Below are positions 7,879 to 16,698 of a stretch of 64,000 nt of DNA, piece after piece. Origin of the DNA: a bacterium (GTDB lineage: Bacteria > Cyanobacteriota > Vampirovibrionia > Gastranaerophilales > Gastranaerophilaceae). How positions within the stretch are numbered: the stretch's first letter is position 1; every line of letters begins with the position of its first letter. The notes under the pieces were generated by a model, which was not told the origin of the DNA, made no database searches, and saw only the letters and a list, made by a program, of their open reading frames with translations. The position numbers and the translations under genes are program-made. The stretch is taken from contig JAKSUQ010000005.1 in NCBI GenBank assembly GCA_024408855.1, positions 1 through 64,000 of the forward strand. The letters are read 5' to 3'.

Positions 7879-8805
7879 ATGGATGATTTTAAACATTATA
7901 CGGTTATGCTTAACGAAGCGGTTGATGCGTTGGAATGTGAAGCCGGTAAAATATATGTTGATTGCACTCTTGGCGGTGGCGGACATAGTGAACTTATCCT
8001 TAAAAAGATTTCGCCGACCGGTCGTCTTATTGCATTTGATGTGGATGACGAAGCGATTACACATTCAAGGGAACGGTTGAAAGATTATTCCAATCTTACA
8101 ATTATAAAATCTTCCTATACAAATATAAAAAGCGAATTGAAAAAACTTGGTATTGAAAAAATTACAGGTGGTGTAATTCTTGATTTGGGTGCTTCATATC
8201 ATCAATTAACCAAGGCTGAACGAGGTTTTTCTTTTTCAAAAGATGCTCCGCTGGATATGAGATTTGATATGCAAGCTGAACTTTCTGCTTATGATGTTGT
8301 AAATTCGTACAAAGAAGAAGATTTGGTAAGAATATTCAGCGAATACGGAGAAGAAAGATTTTCAAAAAGGATTGCCAAAGCGATTGTTGAAATTCGTTCA
8401 CGAAAGAAGATAGAAACAACTGGTGAGTTGGCATCTGTTGTAGTCAACTCGACGCCAAAGATTAAATCGACCATACATCCTGCTACAAGAGTGTTTCAGG
8501 CGATAAGAATTGAAGTGAATAATGAGTTAAAAAATGTAAATTTTGTATTGCATGATATATTGGATTTATTAGATAAAGGTGGTATAATTTCTGTATTGAG
8601 TTTTCATTCTTTGGAAGATAGAGTAGTAAAAAGATTTTTCAAATATGAAAGCCAAAGGTGCAGATGCAACGAAATGATTTGCAAATGCCCGCCACCAAGA
8701 ATAGAGCTTGTTAATAAAAAGCCTATTACAGCGTCAATAGAGGAGTTAAAACAAAACCCACCATCAAGGAGTGCTAAATTAAGAATAGCGAGGTGCGTTT
8801 TGTAG
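7879..8805 (+). CDS. rsmH: 16S rRNA (cytosine(1402)-N4)-methyltransferase
   Basis: RsmH (MraW) methylates N4 of C1402 in the 16S rRNA decoding site. The 308-residue protein begins with the family's HYTVMLNEAVDAL and has the SAM-binding DCTLGGGGHSELIL (about residues 28-40). It also shows GVILDLGASYHQL, RGFSFSKDAPLDMRFD, and the C-terminal VLSFHSLEDRVVKRFF followed by a Cys-rich stretch. The length is typical. The ATG has no ribosome-binding site but a -10 box 6 nt upstream. It precedes an ftsL-like gene, as in the dcw cluster. rsmI, which methylates the same nucleotide, lies at 58967-59776. Confidence 0.95.
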   Translation: MDDFKHYTVMLNEAVDALECEAGKIYVDCTLGGGGHSELILKKISPTGRLIAFDVDDEAITHSRERLKDYSNLTIIKSSYTNIKSELKKLGIEKITGGVILDLGASYHQLTKAERGFSFSKDAPLDMRFDMQAELSAYDVVNSYKEEDLVRIFSEYGEERFSKRIAKAIVEIRSRKKIETTGELASVVVNSTPKIKSTIHPATRVFQAIRIEVNNELKNVNFVLHDILDLLDKGGIISVLSFHSLEDRVVKRFFKYESQRCRCNEMICKCPPPRIELVNKKPITASIEELKQNPPSRSAKLRIARCVL

Positions 8806-8827
8806 TTTCGTTTTGGGGAGCAGATAG

Positions 8828-9382
8828 TTGGTATACGCTTTAAAATCATATAGTAACAATCAGCAGTACAGGAGAGAGAGCAGTAGTGCTATCGATTCAT
8901 TGATTAGAAAAATATCCGGAGAAGCAACTTCACGATATGTTGTCAATGATTTTAACAGTAAAAAAAGTTTTTTAGATAAGTCTGTACAAAAGTTGGCAGT
9001 TAATAGTATAATAGAGGGTAATTTTCCAAAGGAGAATGTTGTTAAGCAAATGGCAATAAAACGGGTAAATAAAATGTTATGTATAGCTTTGGGCTTGTTG
9101 ATTACTGTTGTAATCGCAAGTTATTACCTTGCAATTTCTTATGAAATGAAATTAAACAATTTGAGTAAGGAAACAGTTGTTTTAAATAACGAAAATTCAG
9201 AGTTGCAAATAAAATTGGACAAACTCAGATCTTTTAATAATGTTGATCAGACATTGCAAAAAAATAATATTTTGCAAAAAGCAGGAGAAGTTGTGGTAAC
9301 GCCGGAAGTTGTAATTAACTCCGAAAAACCGGTTTCAAGATTTAAGAAAAAGAAACTGTTTGAATATGCAATAGGTTTTTAA
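8828..9382 (+). CDS. FtsL/DivIC-like single-pass cell-division protein
   Basis: This is a 184-residue protein with a charged cytosolic N-terminal domain (about 1-80), one membrane helix (about 83-103, MLCIALGLLITVVIASYYLA), and a periplasmic coiled coil (about 104-140) with leucine-zipper spacing. That layout and its place directly after rsmH match FtsL, which bridges FtsB and the septal transglycosylase/transpeptidase. It starts with TTG at 8828, supported by GGGGAG 7 nt upstream. The cytosolic part is longer than in E. coli FtsL. Sequence identity among FtsL proteins is low, so the call rests on architecture and context. The usual next gene, ftsI, is absent. Confidence 0.6.
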   Translation: MVYALKSYSNNQQYRRESSSAIDSLIRKISGEATSRYVVNDFNSKKSFLDKSVQKLAVNSIIEGNFPKENVVKQMAIKRVNKMLCIALGLLITVVIASYYLAISYEMKLNNLSKETVVLNNENSELQIKLDKLRSFNNVDQTLQKNNILQKAGEVVVTPEVVINSEKPVSRFKKKKLFEYAIGF

Positions 9383-9420
9383 TTCGTTTATTTAACTCCA
9401 ACTTAAATTTTAAAGTTACT

Positions 9421-12400
9421 TCATTTTGCTACTATTAAAAGTTTAGAGCCATTTATGGAATTATCTTTTTTTGCATACGGATTTGTAACAATATTATATT
9501 GTTTGTTGATGCTATTACCCCTAAATGGTATATGTTTGAGAATCATTACTCCGTTTTTGGTTGTTTTACCGTTAAGTTTAATTTTATTGCTGACTTTTTC
9601 TACTAATTTATATATTCCGTCTTCTAATTTTACAATATATTCATTTGTGTCATTGCCATTTATGTTTTTGAACATCATACCTGCTGTTAATGCAAGTCCT
9701 GCCGGCAGAATTAAACCGTCAATTTCTTTATCTGATTGAACAGGTACATATTTGTTTTCGTTATTAATTGTATTGACATTGTTTGCACAGCTTCTATTTG
9801 CGGTGTAATCGTGGCGATTATGCGAATCAATATCAGAAAGATTTAATACTGAAAATGCAACATTTCCCTTACTGTCTTGATACATAAATGCCGGAATTTC
9901 ATTGTTGTTGGTTTCTAAAATATACGGAGTTCCGTTGTTAATTGGCTCAACACCAGCAGTGCTTCTTATCGCCAATATCTCTTTAAACCTTTCAAGAATT
10001 TCATTTCTATAATTTTTCAGCGGTCCTTCTTCTAATTCTGCCCATTTTGTTACATTTCTGTCTTGTAAAGATATATTTTTGGCTTTTTCGTCATACCCTA
10101 AACCGCCCAATACATCTCTCATATAGACAGATGGTGTTCCCGGTAGTCCTGCAAGACAAGTTGCATACATTAATGTTTTTTGTATAGCAGGCTCTGTACT
10201 TGCACGAAAGAGTTTTCTAAGAATTAAATCATGTTCGTTTTGCGTAAAGTTCATTCCGTTATTAAGTTCTGCTTGTTTTATAATCATTTCAATAACGGTT
10301 TCAAAGTCTCGAGAGGCAAATCCGTTTAATTGTTCATTTTGTTGAGAACTATTTCTTAAAAGTTGTTGACTCTTACTTTTTTCAACTGTTGCTCGATCAT
10401 ATTTGTGAATAAATTCTTTAGCAGAATTTTTAAAGCTGTCAAAGCCGTTTTCTCCGATTACATTCTTGTAAGCATCTGTTAATATAGCTGCTAAACTGAC
10501 TGTATGCTGACTATATTTCATTAAGTCCCAATCAGAGTTGTCTAAAATAGTGTGTGCTTTGTTTTGGTTTTCATTATATAGCCATTGTGGTTCTTTCCAA
10601 TCGAAATCTCCTCTGATGGCATATTTTTTGATAATTTCCGGATTTTTTGCGTAACGAATAATTTGTTGTTTTTGTTCATTTGTAAGAGAATTTCCCACAA
10701 TAGAATTAAGTGCATTTTCAAAACTCTGAAGTTCAGGTATTGTGATTGTTTGAATATACGGATTAGTTTTTAATTTGAGATAATTTCCGTTTATTATATC
10801 AGTGAGAGCTTCTTTCAGTTTTCGTTTCATGCCCTCGCTTAAACCCATTTCTTCATTAATACAGCTTCTCATTAATTTTGCCATTGCAACAGCTCTTGTG
10901 TTAGCGGTTCTGAAATATTCTATGTTATCAATATTCAACATGGCTTCAAGCGGTAAATCTTCAAAACGGTCAGAATTTGTCATTTCTTTTAAAACATCAA
11001 TTCTTGCATCTCTGTTTTTTTCAGGGTTAAAAGGCACTATTCCATCTTGTAAATCAAATGTATCTAATGATGAATGGAATAATCCCATATCTAACGCCAT
11101 TCCGTGTATAACACTCGGTTTATCGTGGTTATCGGCAAAAGTCCATAAGTTTCTGATATAGTCAATATCTCTTGTTGCCATAAGAGTTTTAATTCTGTTT
11201 ACAAAATTCTGAGATTTCCATCTGTTATCGGAAATTTCACCCTTTTCAAAATCTGCTGAGAAAACTCTTAACAGGTCTGTAAATGTATATGAATAACCTG
11301 TTTCACTGCTCATTCCTGTTTCATTAAAGAATTTTATCATAGCATCTTCAACATTTTTATATTTGCAGTTATTTAAAGCTGAAAGGTCTCTGTCATATAC
11401 ATTTGTATTATGACCAAAGAGGTCCTGCATAATATATCCGAGGTCGGTTATTTCTCCGACTATATATGCATTTGGGTTGATTTCCTTAATTTCTTTCACG
11501 TATTTTTTCCAGAAATCTATTACCTGATCCCAAGCCTCATCAAATGTCATATCTCCGTTTCTTACGGAATCCATATCTGCAACATCTTTTAGCGCATCAG
11601 CTCTGACAGATAAGCCTAAACCTGCTTTATTTACCATTGCTTCCGCTAATTTAAATGAATTTGTGTTTGTTCCTTCGATTTTTTTGTATAAGGCATCAGC
11701 TAAATAATCGGTGTCTTTAAGGGTTAAATTCTTGTTCATTCCATCAATAATAATATTTGCAAGAGATATAGCTTCTGCCGTAGGGCTGTTTGCATCAATT
11801 CCTAATGCTTTTAGAGTTGTTATTTCTTTTAATTCCGGATAATTATATGTAATTTCTCCTTTTAAAACGTCATCAGAAATAACTTTTGTTTGTAATTTAT
11901 CACCTGCAAGAGCTTTGAGGAAAGCATATTTTGAAATATCCTGTCCGATATGATTTATAACATATTTGCCATATGTGGTGTAATTTCCGTTAGTGTCGAG
12001 TAGTTTTTCGGACGATTTTGAATTTAATTTCTTTATAACTTCATCTGCAAAATCTTTAATTTCATTGGCAAAAAGATTATCTATTTTATTGTATGTACGG
12101 CAATAAGGTTCTCCATAGCCCAAGTCTTTTTTGTACATTTCATATCTGGTCATTCCGATAGAGTTTTGGTTTATTGCTCTGTTTGAAAAATATGAAGTAG
12201 AAAGTACTCCGACAGTATTATCACCTAATTCCAGTGAATCCAACGGTAATTTCATCAGAGCTTTTATTGTTATATTACTTGTATCTTTTTCCCATTTTTG
12301 ATTTGAGTTGTACCAAGGGGAAAGGATGTTGTCTATTTCTTTCTGGGATAATTTAGCTTCTTCCGGCAAGCCTTTACCAATTAATTTTGATATTTCATCT

Positions 12401-13935
12401 TCATTTTTGGCATTTTGAATAAGTTGAGCCACATATAAATTTTGCGTATCATTGATTAATTGAGCCTTATATTTTCCAGATTGGATAATCATATCTTGTA
12501 CTTCGCAAGCACCACGTTCAATTAAGGTTCTTTCATAAGCTCTTGCGTGTTCAGAGGTGATTGCTTGAAGATTTTTTTCATCATATCCGGAAATGTGGAA
12601 GTTCATTTTAACCAAATCTTTATTATCATCCCAGAATAGTGCACCTGAAGCATTTGTATCAATTTTAAATCCGGAGAATTGACCTATAAAGATTGTACCT
12701 TCCGGAGAATTAAGCGTAATTGGTGTTGGATTATTTTTATTATATTTTATTAACTCATTTAATCTGTTTTCATATTCTTCTGGCCGTATTTCAAAAACAT
12801 AATTAATTACGGTATCATCTCTGCCATTAATTGCTAATTCATTTTCTGATACAAGGTTTTCATATTTGTCAATAATTTTGTTTGTATCTTTTCTTTGTTT
12901 ATCAGATATTAAGCTGTCATCATAAATCTGAAAATAAGTTTCTTTATGAGGATCGTAATTAGGGTTTGGTTCGATTTTTTGTTTTTCGGAATTGTAAATT
13001 ACGGATGGATTGATAATTCTGTGTCTGAGATTTTTATTGTTTTTAGGAACTACTCCTAAGGTTAAAGGATTATCTTTAATGCCGTTCATTTTAAACCAAT
13101 AGTATGTTTGCGGGTTTTGGTTTTTCCAACGTATGGCATATTGAAAATGGATACCCTCTAAGCCTTCCGAGGTATAAGCTGCATCATCAACGTGTTGTAT
13201 ACCATTTTTGAAGAGTTCTCGTATAAAACTTTTGTAATTTTCAATATTACCAACATTATCGCTTATTTGCATATTATTTTTTGTCCAATAATGATGAGCT
13301 GATTTATTATCCCCGCCCCAAATAGGAGTCGTAAATACTCTCTTTATACCCATATTGTGCCAATCTTTTATTGAACTTTCCAATCCGGCAAGTCCGCCAT
13401 TATCAGGAGTCGAAATATTCGTAATTATTTTTTCGGCATTTTTTTGCCTTTCTTTATCAAATAAAATTTTACCGGTTTCCGGATTATTAAAATCCGCATA
13501 ATATGCGTCAGCTCTTTGGATTTGAGGCATAGTGTGGATTGCTTGTCCATAAATTCTCGGGCTTTTAATCGGTATTATACCGTATCCGTCTTTTGTGGTT
13601 AATCCGGTGTCTTTTATGGGGGTTCCGTTAACAGAAATTCTATAACCGATATGATTATCAGTCGGTAATTTCTTAATTTTGTCAAGGTTTATAACACCAC
13701 CGGTTTCTCCTATATCAATTATTCCTATTGATGATGCGACTTCCAGCCCGCTTGGGTCAGTATTGCTTCTCTTCAGAATAACACATTCGCATTGGACTTT
13801 ATCGTCTTTTGAGTGTGGATAATTTATTCTGACAACATTATAACCGTAATTATCAACTTCGTGTTGATAACCCTTGAAACTTTGATACTTATTATCTATT
13901 TTGTTAACGAACACCTGCACGACCCCTTCACACAT
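9421..13935 (-). CDS. Very large GH13-like (alpha-amylase family) glycoside hydrolase
   Basis: A 1504-residue protein with the alpha-amylase-family catalytic signature spread over a long sequence. The nucleophile region is GLSVRADALKDV (D780), the acid/base is in AYIVGEITDLGY (E828), and the transition-state Asp is in WTFADNHDKPS (D938). A PGTPSVYMRDVLGGLGYDE segment lies towards the C terminus. Catalytic-site order is normal, but more than 700 residues precede D780, far more than in ordinary GH13 enzymes. No signal peptide is seen, so it may act on cytosolic glucan such as glycogen. The ATG at 13935 has no ribosome-binding site; a GTG at 13914 with AAGGGG 8 nt upstream is a better-supported alternative. 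It stands alone. Confidence 0.75.
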   Translation of the reverse strand: MCEGVVQVFVNKIDNKYQSFKGYQHEVDNYGYNVVRINYPHSKDDKVQCECVILKRSNTDPSGLEVASSIGIIDIGETGGVINLDKIKKLPTDNHIGYRISVNGTPIKDTGLTTKDGYGIIPIKSPRIYGQAIHTMPQIQRADAYYADFNNPETGKILFDKERQKNAEKIITNISTPDNGGLAGLESSIKDWHNMGIKRVFTTPIWGGDNKSAHHYWTKNNMQISDNVGNIENYKSFIRELFKNGIQHVDDAAYTSEGLEGIHFQYAIRWKNQNPQTYYWFKMNGIKDNPLTLGVVPKNNKNLRHRIINPSVIYNSEKQKIEPNPNYDPHKETYFQIYDDSLISDKQRKDTNKIIDKYENLVSENELAINGRDDTVINYVFEIRPEEYENRLNELIKYNKNNPTPITLNSPEGTIFIGQFSGFKIDTNASGALFWDDNKDLVKMNFHISGYDEKNLQAITSEHARAYERTLIERGACEVQDMIIQSGKYKAQLINDTQNLYVAQLIQNAKNEDEISKLIGKGLPEEAKLSQKEIDNILSPWYNSNQKWEKDTSNITIKALMKLPLDSLELGDNTVGVLSTSYFSNRAINQNSIGMTRYEMYKKDLGYGEPYCRTYNKIDNLFANEIKDFADEVIKKLNSKSSEKLLDTNGNYTTYGKYVINHIGQDISKYAFLKALAGDKLQTKVISDDVLKGEITYNYPELKEITTLKALGIDANSPTAEAISLANIIIDGMNKNLTLKDTDYLADALYKKIEGTNTNSFKLAEAMVNKAGLGLSVRADALKDVADMDSVRNGDMTFDEAWDQVIDFWKKYVKEIKEINPNAYIVGEITDLGYIMQDLFGHNTNVYDRDLSALNNCKYKNVEDAMIKFFNETGMSSETGYSYTFTDLLRVFSADFEKGEISDNRWKSQNFVNRIKTLMATRDIDYIRNLWTFADNHDKPSVIHGMALDMGLFHSSLDTFDLQDGIVPFNPEKNRDARIDVLKEMTNSDRFEDLPLEAMLNIDNIEYFRTANTRAVAMAKLMRSCINEEMGLSEGMKRKLKEALTDIINGNYLKLKTNPYIQTITIPELQSFENALNSIVGNSLTNEQKQQIIRYAKNPEIIKKYAIRGDFDWKEPQWLYNENQNKAHTILDNSDWDLMKYSQHTVSLAAILTDAYKNVIGENGFDSFKNSAKEFIHKYDRATVEKSKSQQLLRNSSQQNEQLNGFASRDFETVIEMIIKQAELNNGMNFTQNEHDLILRKLFRASTEPAIQKTLMYATCLAGLPGTPSVYMRDVLGGLGYDEKAKNISLQDRNVTKWAELEEGPLKNYRNEILERFKEILAIRSTAGVEPINNGTPYILETNNNEIPAFMYQDSKGNVAFSVLNLSDIDSHNRHDYTANRSCANNVNTINNENKYVPVQSDKEIDGLILPAGLALTAGMMFKNINGNDTNEYIVKLEDGIYKLVEKVSNKIKLNGKTTKNGVMILKHIPFRGNSINKQYNIVTNPYAKKDNSINGSKLLIVAK

Positions 13936-14173
13936 ATAAAAAATAAAAAATTTAAAAAATTGCTATAATAAAGCAGTAATTTTACAAAATTTAATATTTC
14001 TAATTATCTTAGATATTCTAATAACTTAAATTTTAATACAAAATTATGCAGACGTAAAATCCTGTTTTTTAAAGTTTATTTATTCTTATACTAAACATAC
14101 TGTATTTAAAGGATTTTATTCAATTAGCTTTGTTGTTTAATTAATTTAGAATAGTATACAATCGGAGATAGTT
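13936..14173. other. Intergenic region between the GH13-like gene and motA
   Basis: These 238 bp of very AT-rich sequence lie between divergent genes and should hold both promoters. An 8-bp inverted repeat (TAAAATCC at 14056-14063, GGATTTTA at 14111-14118) flanks a 47-nt interval. The motA side ends in TATACAATCGGAGATAGTT, giving a GGAG ribosome-binding site. No tRNA or conserved RNA is seen. Confidence 0.4.
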
Positions 14174-14947
14174 ATGGATATATTTGCTGTTATAGGTCTG
14201 TTTTTCGGAATGGGCATGATTTTAACCGGTCAGGCAATGGAAGGTGGTAATCTCGGACAATTATTGCAGATTACAGCAGCGTTTATTGTTCTTGGTGGTA
14301 CAACCGGAGCTATTATATTAAGTTTTCCGGCACCGATACTAAAACTTGCGATATCCATGCTTAAAAATGTGTTTTTCCCGCCTAATACTGATTTTCAAGG
14401 TTTAATAAAGGAAATTGGTGGCTTTGCAACAAAAGCGAGAAAGGAAGGAATTATTGCACTTGAAAAAGAAGCTCAAAATGCTTCAGATTCGTTATTGTCA
14501 TTGGGATTAGGTGCTGTTGCTGACGGTACGGATCCGTCGCTTGTTCGTTCAATGATGGAAAATCAACTTGAGCAGTTGGAAGCACAAGTCGCGAGTGCTG
14601 CAAAAGTTTATGAATCGTTTGGCGGATATTCTCCTACATTAGGTATTATTGGTGCAGTTATGGGATTAATTCAGGTTATGCAAAATCTTTCCGATCCGTC
14701 TAAATTAGGTGCCGGAATAGCAGTTGCTTTCGTTGCAACAATATATGGCTTATTTGCGGCAAACTTGGTTATGATACCACTTGGAACAAGAATGAAATTT
14801 ATATATCAAAATGTGTTCCTTTATAAAAATATGATTATTGAGGGTGTTCTTTCTATTCAGGCAGGAGAAAGCCCGGTGCTGATTGAAAGAAAACTCTATT
14901 CGTTCTTATTGGATGCGGGTCCAGAGGGTAATCAAGCAAATGGCTAA
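14174..14947 (+). CDS. motA: MotA-type proton channel (flagellar stator family)
   Basis: MotA with MotB forms the proton-driven stator of the flagellar motor. The 257-residue protein has the four-helix MotA layout: MDIFAVIGLFFGMGMILTG at the N terminus, GQLLQITAAFIVLGGTTGAI next, a cytosolic loop, then FGGYSPTLGIIGAVMGLIQV and AVAFVATIYGLFAANLVMIP. GGAG precedes the ATG. It overlaps the MotB gene by 8 nt. No flagellar structural gene lies in the window, so whether it drives a flagellum or another machine (such as a glide- or envelope-type motor) is not decided by this sequence. Confidence 0.85.
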   Translation: MDIFAVIGLFFGMGMILTGQAMEGGNLGQLLQITAAFIVLGGTTGAIILSFPAPILKLAISMLKNVFFPPNTDFQGLIKEIGGFATKARKEGIIALEKEAQNASDSLLSLGLGAVADGTDPSLVRSMMENQLEQLEAQVASAAKVYESFGGYSPTLGIIGAVMGLIQVMQNLSDPSKLGAGIAVAFVATIYGLFAANLVMIPLGTRMKFIYQNVFLYKNMIIEGVLSIQAGESPVLIERKLYSFLLDAGPEGNQANG

Positions 14948-15986
14948 AAAGAAAAAAGCGGAAGAACATGAAAATTTAGAAAGATGGCTCGTTTCATACG
15001 GGGACTTTATAACGTTGCTTTTTGCAACCTTTGTTGTGTTGTATGCTCTTGCTCAAATTGATGCTACGGATTTTGCTAAATTAGAAGAATCTTTGAAAAA
15101 TGCCTTTAATCAAAACACTCTTCTTGATGGTCAGCAAAGTGTTCTTGACGGAAGTGATTCTCTTTTTGATCAACAAACTGCAAATTCATTTATTCCGTCG
15201 CTCATGGTTGAATATATAAGTCCTAAATATGAAAATGACTCTTTTGAAGAAATAAGCAATGAAATTAAAGAACTGACGAATATGGGTGAATTATCCGGCA
15301 TAAACTCTAAAATTACAGACAGAGGATTATTGCTGACTTTTGATGATAAGTATTTGTTTGCTCCGGGCTCAGCAGTGCTTGATAATAATGCAAAAAAACT
15401 TTTAGATAAAGTTGGAGTATTAATTTGTAAAAAATTTATTTTGCACAATATGTTAGTAGAGGGGCATACTGATAGCATGGCGATTAATAGCGGTGCTTAT
15501 CCGTCAAATTGGGAACTTTCAAGTGCGAGAGCATGCTCTGTTGTAAGATATTTAATAAGAAGATTTAATTTTTTACCGAATTTGTTTTCCGCAATAGGTT
15601 ACGCTGATACAAGACCTCTTGAAACTTCAATATCTCCTAAAGATGCTACAAATAGGAGAGTAGAAATTCTTATATTACGTAATAAGTATTCTCAGCAAAC
15701 TGGTTTGAATAATGTTTATACAAATCTTTCCAAAAAACAACAGGAAGAAATTCAGGATAAAAGAGCAAAGATAATTCAGGAAGTTCAAGGGGATTCAATT
15801 TCGCAAGCTGCAAGGAAACTTTTGGAAGATAATCAGAAAAAATTGAAACAACACAAGAGCGAGAAACTTTCTAAACGAAATATGGAATTGTATGTGAATA
15901 TAGATGATAATGGTGAAGATGAAAAAACGCAAAAAGTTATCAAATTAAATACGGCAATTCCGTCCGATGAGGATTTTGGCTTATGA
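14940..15986 (+). CDS. motB: MotB-type stator protein with OmpA-like domain
   Basis: MotB anchors the stator to peptidoglycan and carries the proton-binding Asp. After a Lys-rich start (MAKKKKAEEHENLERWLVSY) comes GDFITLLFATFVVLYALA, whose Asp matches the conserved proton carrier. A periplasmic linker follows, then an OmpA-like domain with VEGHTDS, LSSARACSVVRYLI and NRRVEILI. About 90 charged residues, absent from short MotB proteins, follow it. The start is set at 14940, overlapping motA by 8 nt, with GAGGG about 10 nt upstream. An upstream in-frame ATG at 14883 lies inside motA and is unlikely. Confidence 0.85.
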   Translation: MAKKKKAEEHENLERWLVSYGDFITLLFATFVVLYALAQIDATDFAKLEESLKNAFNQNTLLDGQQSVLDGSDSLFDQQTANSFIPSLMVEYISPKYENDSFEEISNEIKELTNMGELSGINSKITDRGLLLTFDDKYLFAPGSAVLDNNAKKLLDKVGVLICKKFILHNMLVEGHTDSMAINSGAYPSNWELSSARACSVVRYLIRRFNFLPNLFSAIGYADTRPLETSISPKDATNRRVEILILRNKYSQQTGLNNVYTNLSKKQQEEIQDKRAKIIQEVQGDSISQAARKLLEDNQKKLKQHKSEKLSKRNMELYVNIDDNGEDEKTQKVIKLNTAIPSDEDFGL

Positions 15987-16582
15987 TAACTCATGTTGTC
16001 GGTTTATCTCTCGGGTCGAATTCATCAATAGAAAGTGGTGTTGCGGTTCGTGAAGTTTCGACAGGGAAACTGATTTTGTTGGATAAGTTGTTTTCAATGA
16101 GTGACGTGGAATTGTTTTTTGAAAACTATAATAATATCAAAAATTCAATTATTTGTGTATCTTTACCATGGGACATTTCTATGCTGGACGGGAAATGGCG
16201 TGTTCTTTCAAAACCCTACCAGTTGATACATCAAAATAATAATTTTTTAAATAAAGATAATTGGATGCAAAGATACTCTACACGTGGGAGTGAACTTCTT
16301 TTGTCGCTGAATGAACAAACTGAAGTAAAACGTTTTGAAATTTATCTAACAAGACAAAAATTCAACTTGTATTCCAATTATAAGGAACGTTCGTCGGCTG
16401 ACTGTAAGTTTTTACAAAGCATCTTAAAATTGGAATACGGATTTAAAGACCTTCCGTCTAATATGGTACCGGCAGCACAGCTTGAAGCTATTGTAGGAAC
16501 TCTTTTAGCATATAAATATATTCAAGGCGAAACAGAGACTATTTTTGAATTTAAACAGCTTGATGTTATTAACGTAAGATAA
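15983..16582 (+). CDS. Predicted RNase H-like fold protein (DUF429-like)
   Basis: I do not know a function for this 199-residue cytosolic protein. The pattern is a start HVVGLSLGSNSSIESGVAV (Gly-rich strand), IICVSLPWDISMLDGKWRVL in the middle, and an Ala-rich C-terminal helix AAQLEAIVGTLLAYKYI. This resembles DUF429-type proteins predicted to have a ribonuclease H fold, but the resemblance is partial and the usual leading Asp is replaced (GLSLGS). It overlaps the end of motB by 4 nt (ATGA), so it is translated with motA-motB. It may be a stator-associated factor or just co-transcribed. Confidence 0.5.
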   Translation: MITHVVGLSLGSNSSIESGVAVREVSTGKLILLDKLFSMSDVELFFENYNNIKNSIICVSLPWDISMLDGKWRVLSKPYQLIHQNNNFLNKDNWMQRYSTRGSELLLSLNEQTEVKRFEIYLTRQKFNLYSNYKERSSADCKFLQSILKLEYGFKDLPSNMVPAAQLEAIVGTLLAYKYIQGETETIFEFKQLDVINVR

Positions 16583-16698
16583 TTATTTTATGGTATTATT
16601 TATAGTTGTAAATATTTGTTAAATTTTTATCGAATAATAGCAATTTTAATTATTGACATGTTTATCATAGTATATGAATGTATTGAAAGGGAAATAAT

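Noticed and set aside
14883-14939. Longer MotB start at 14883
   Set aside because: The extra residues lie inside motA and do not resemble MotB. ATG 14940 has a GAGGG site and starts the usual Lys-rich N terminus.
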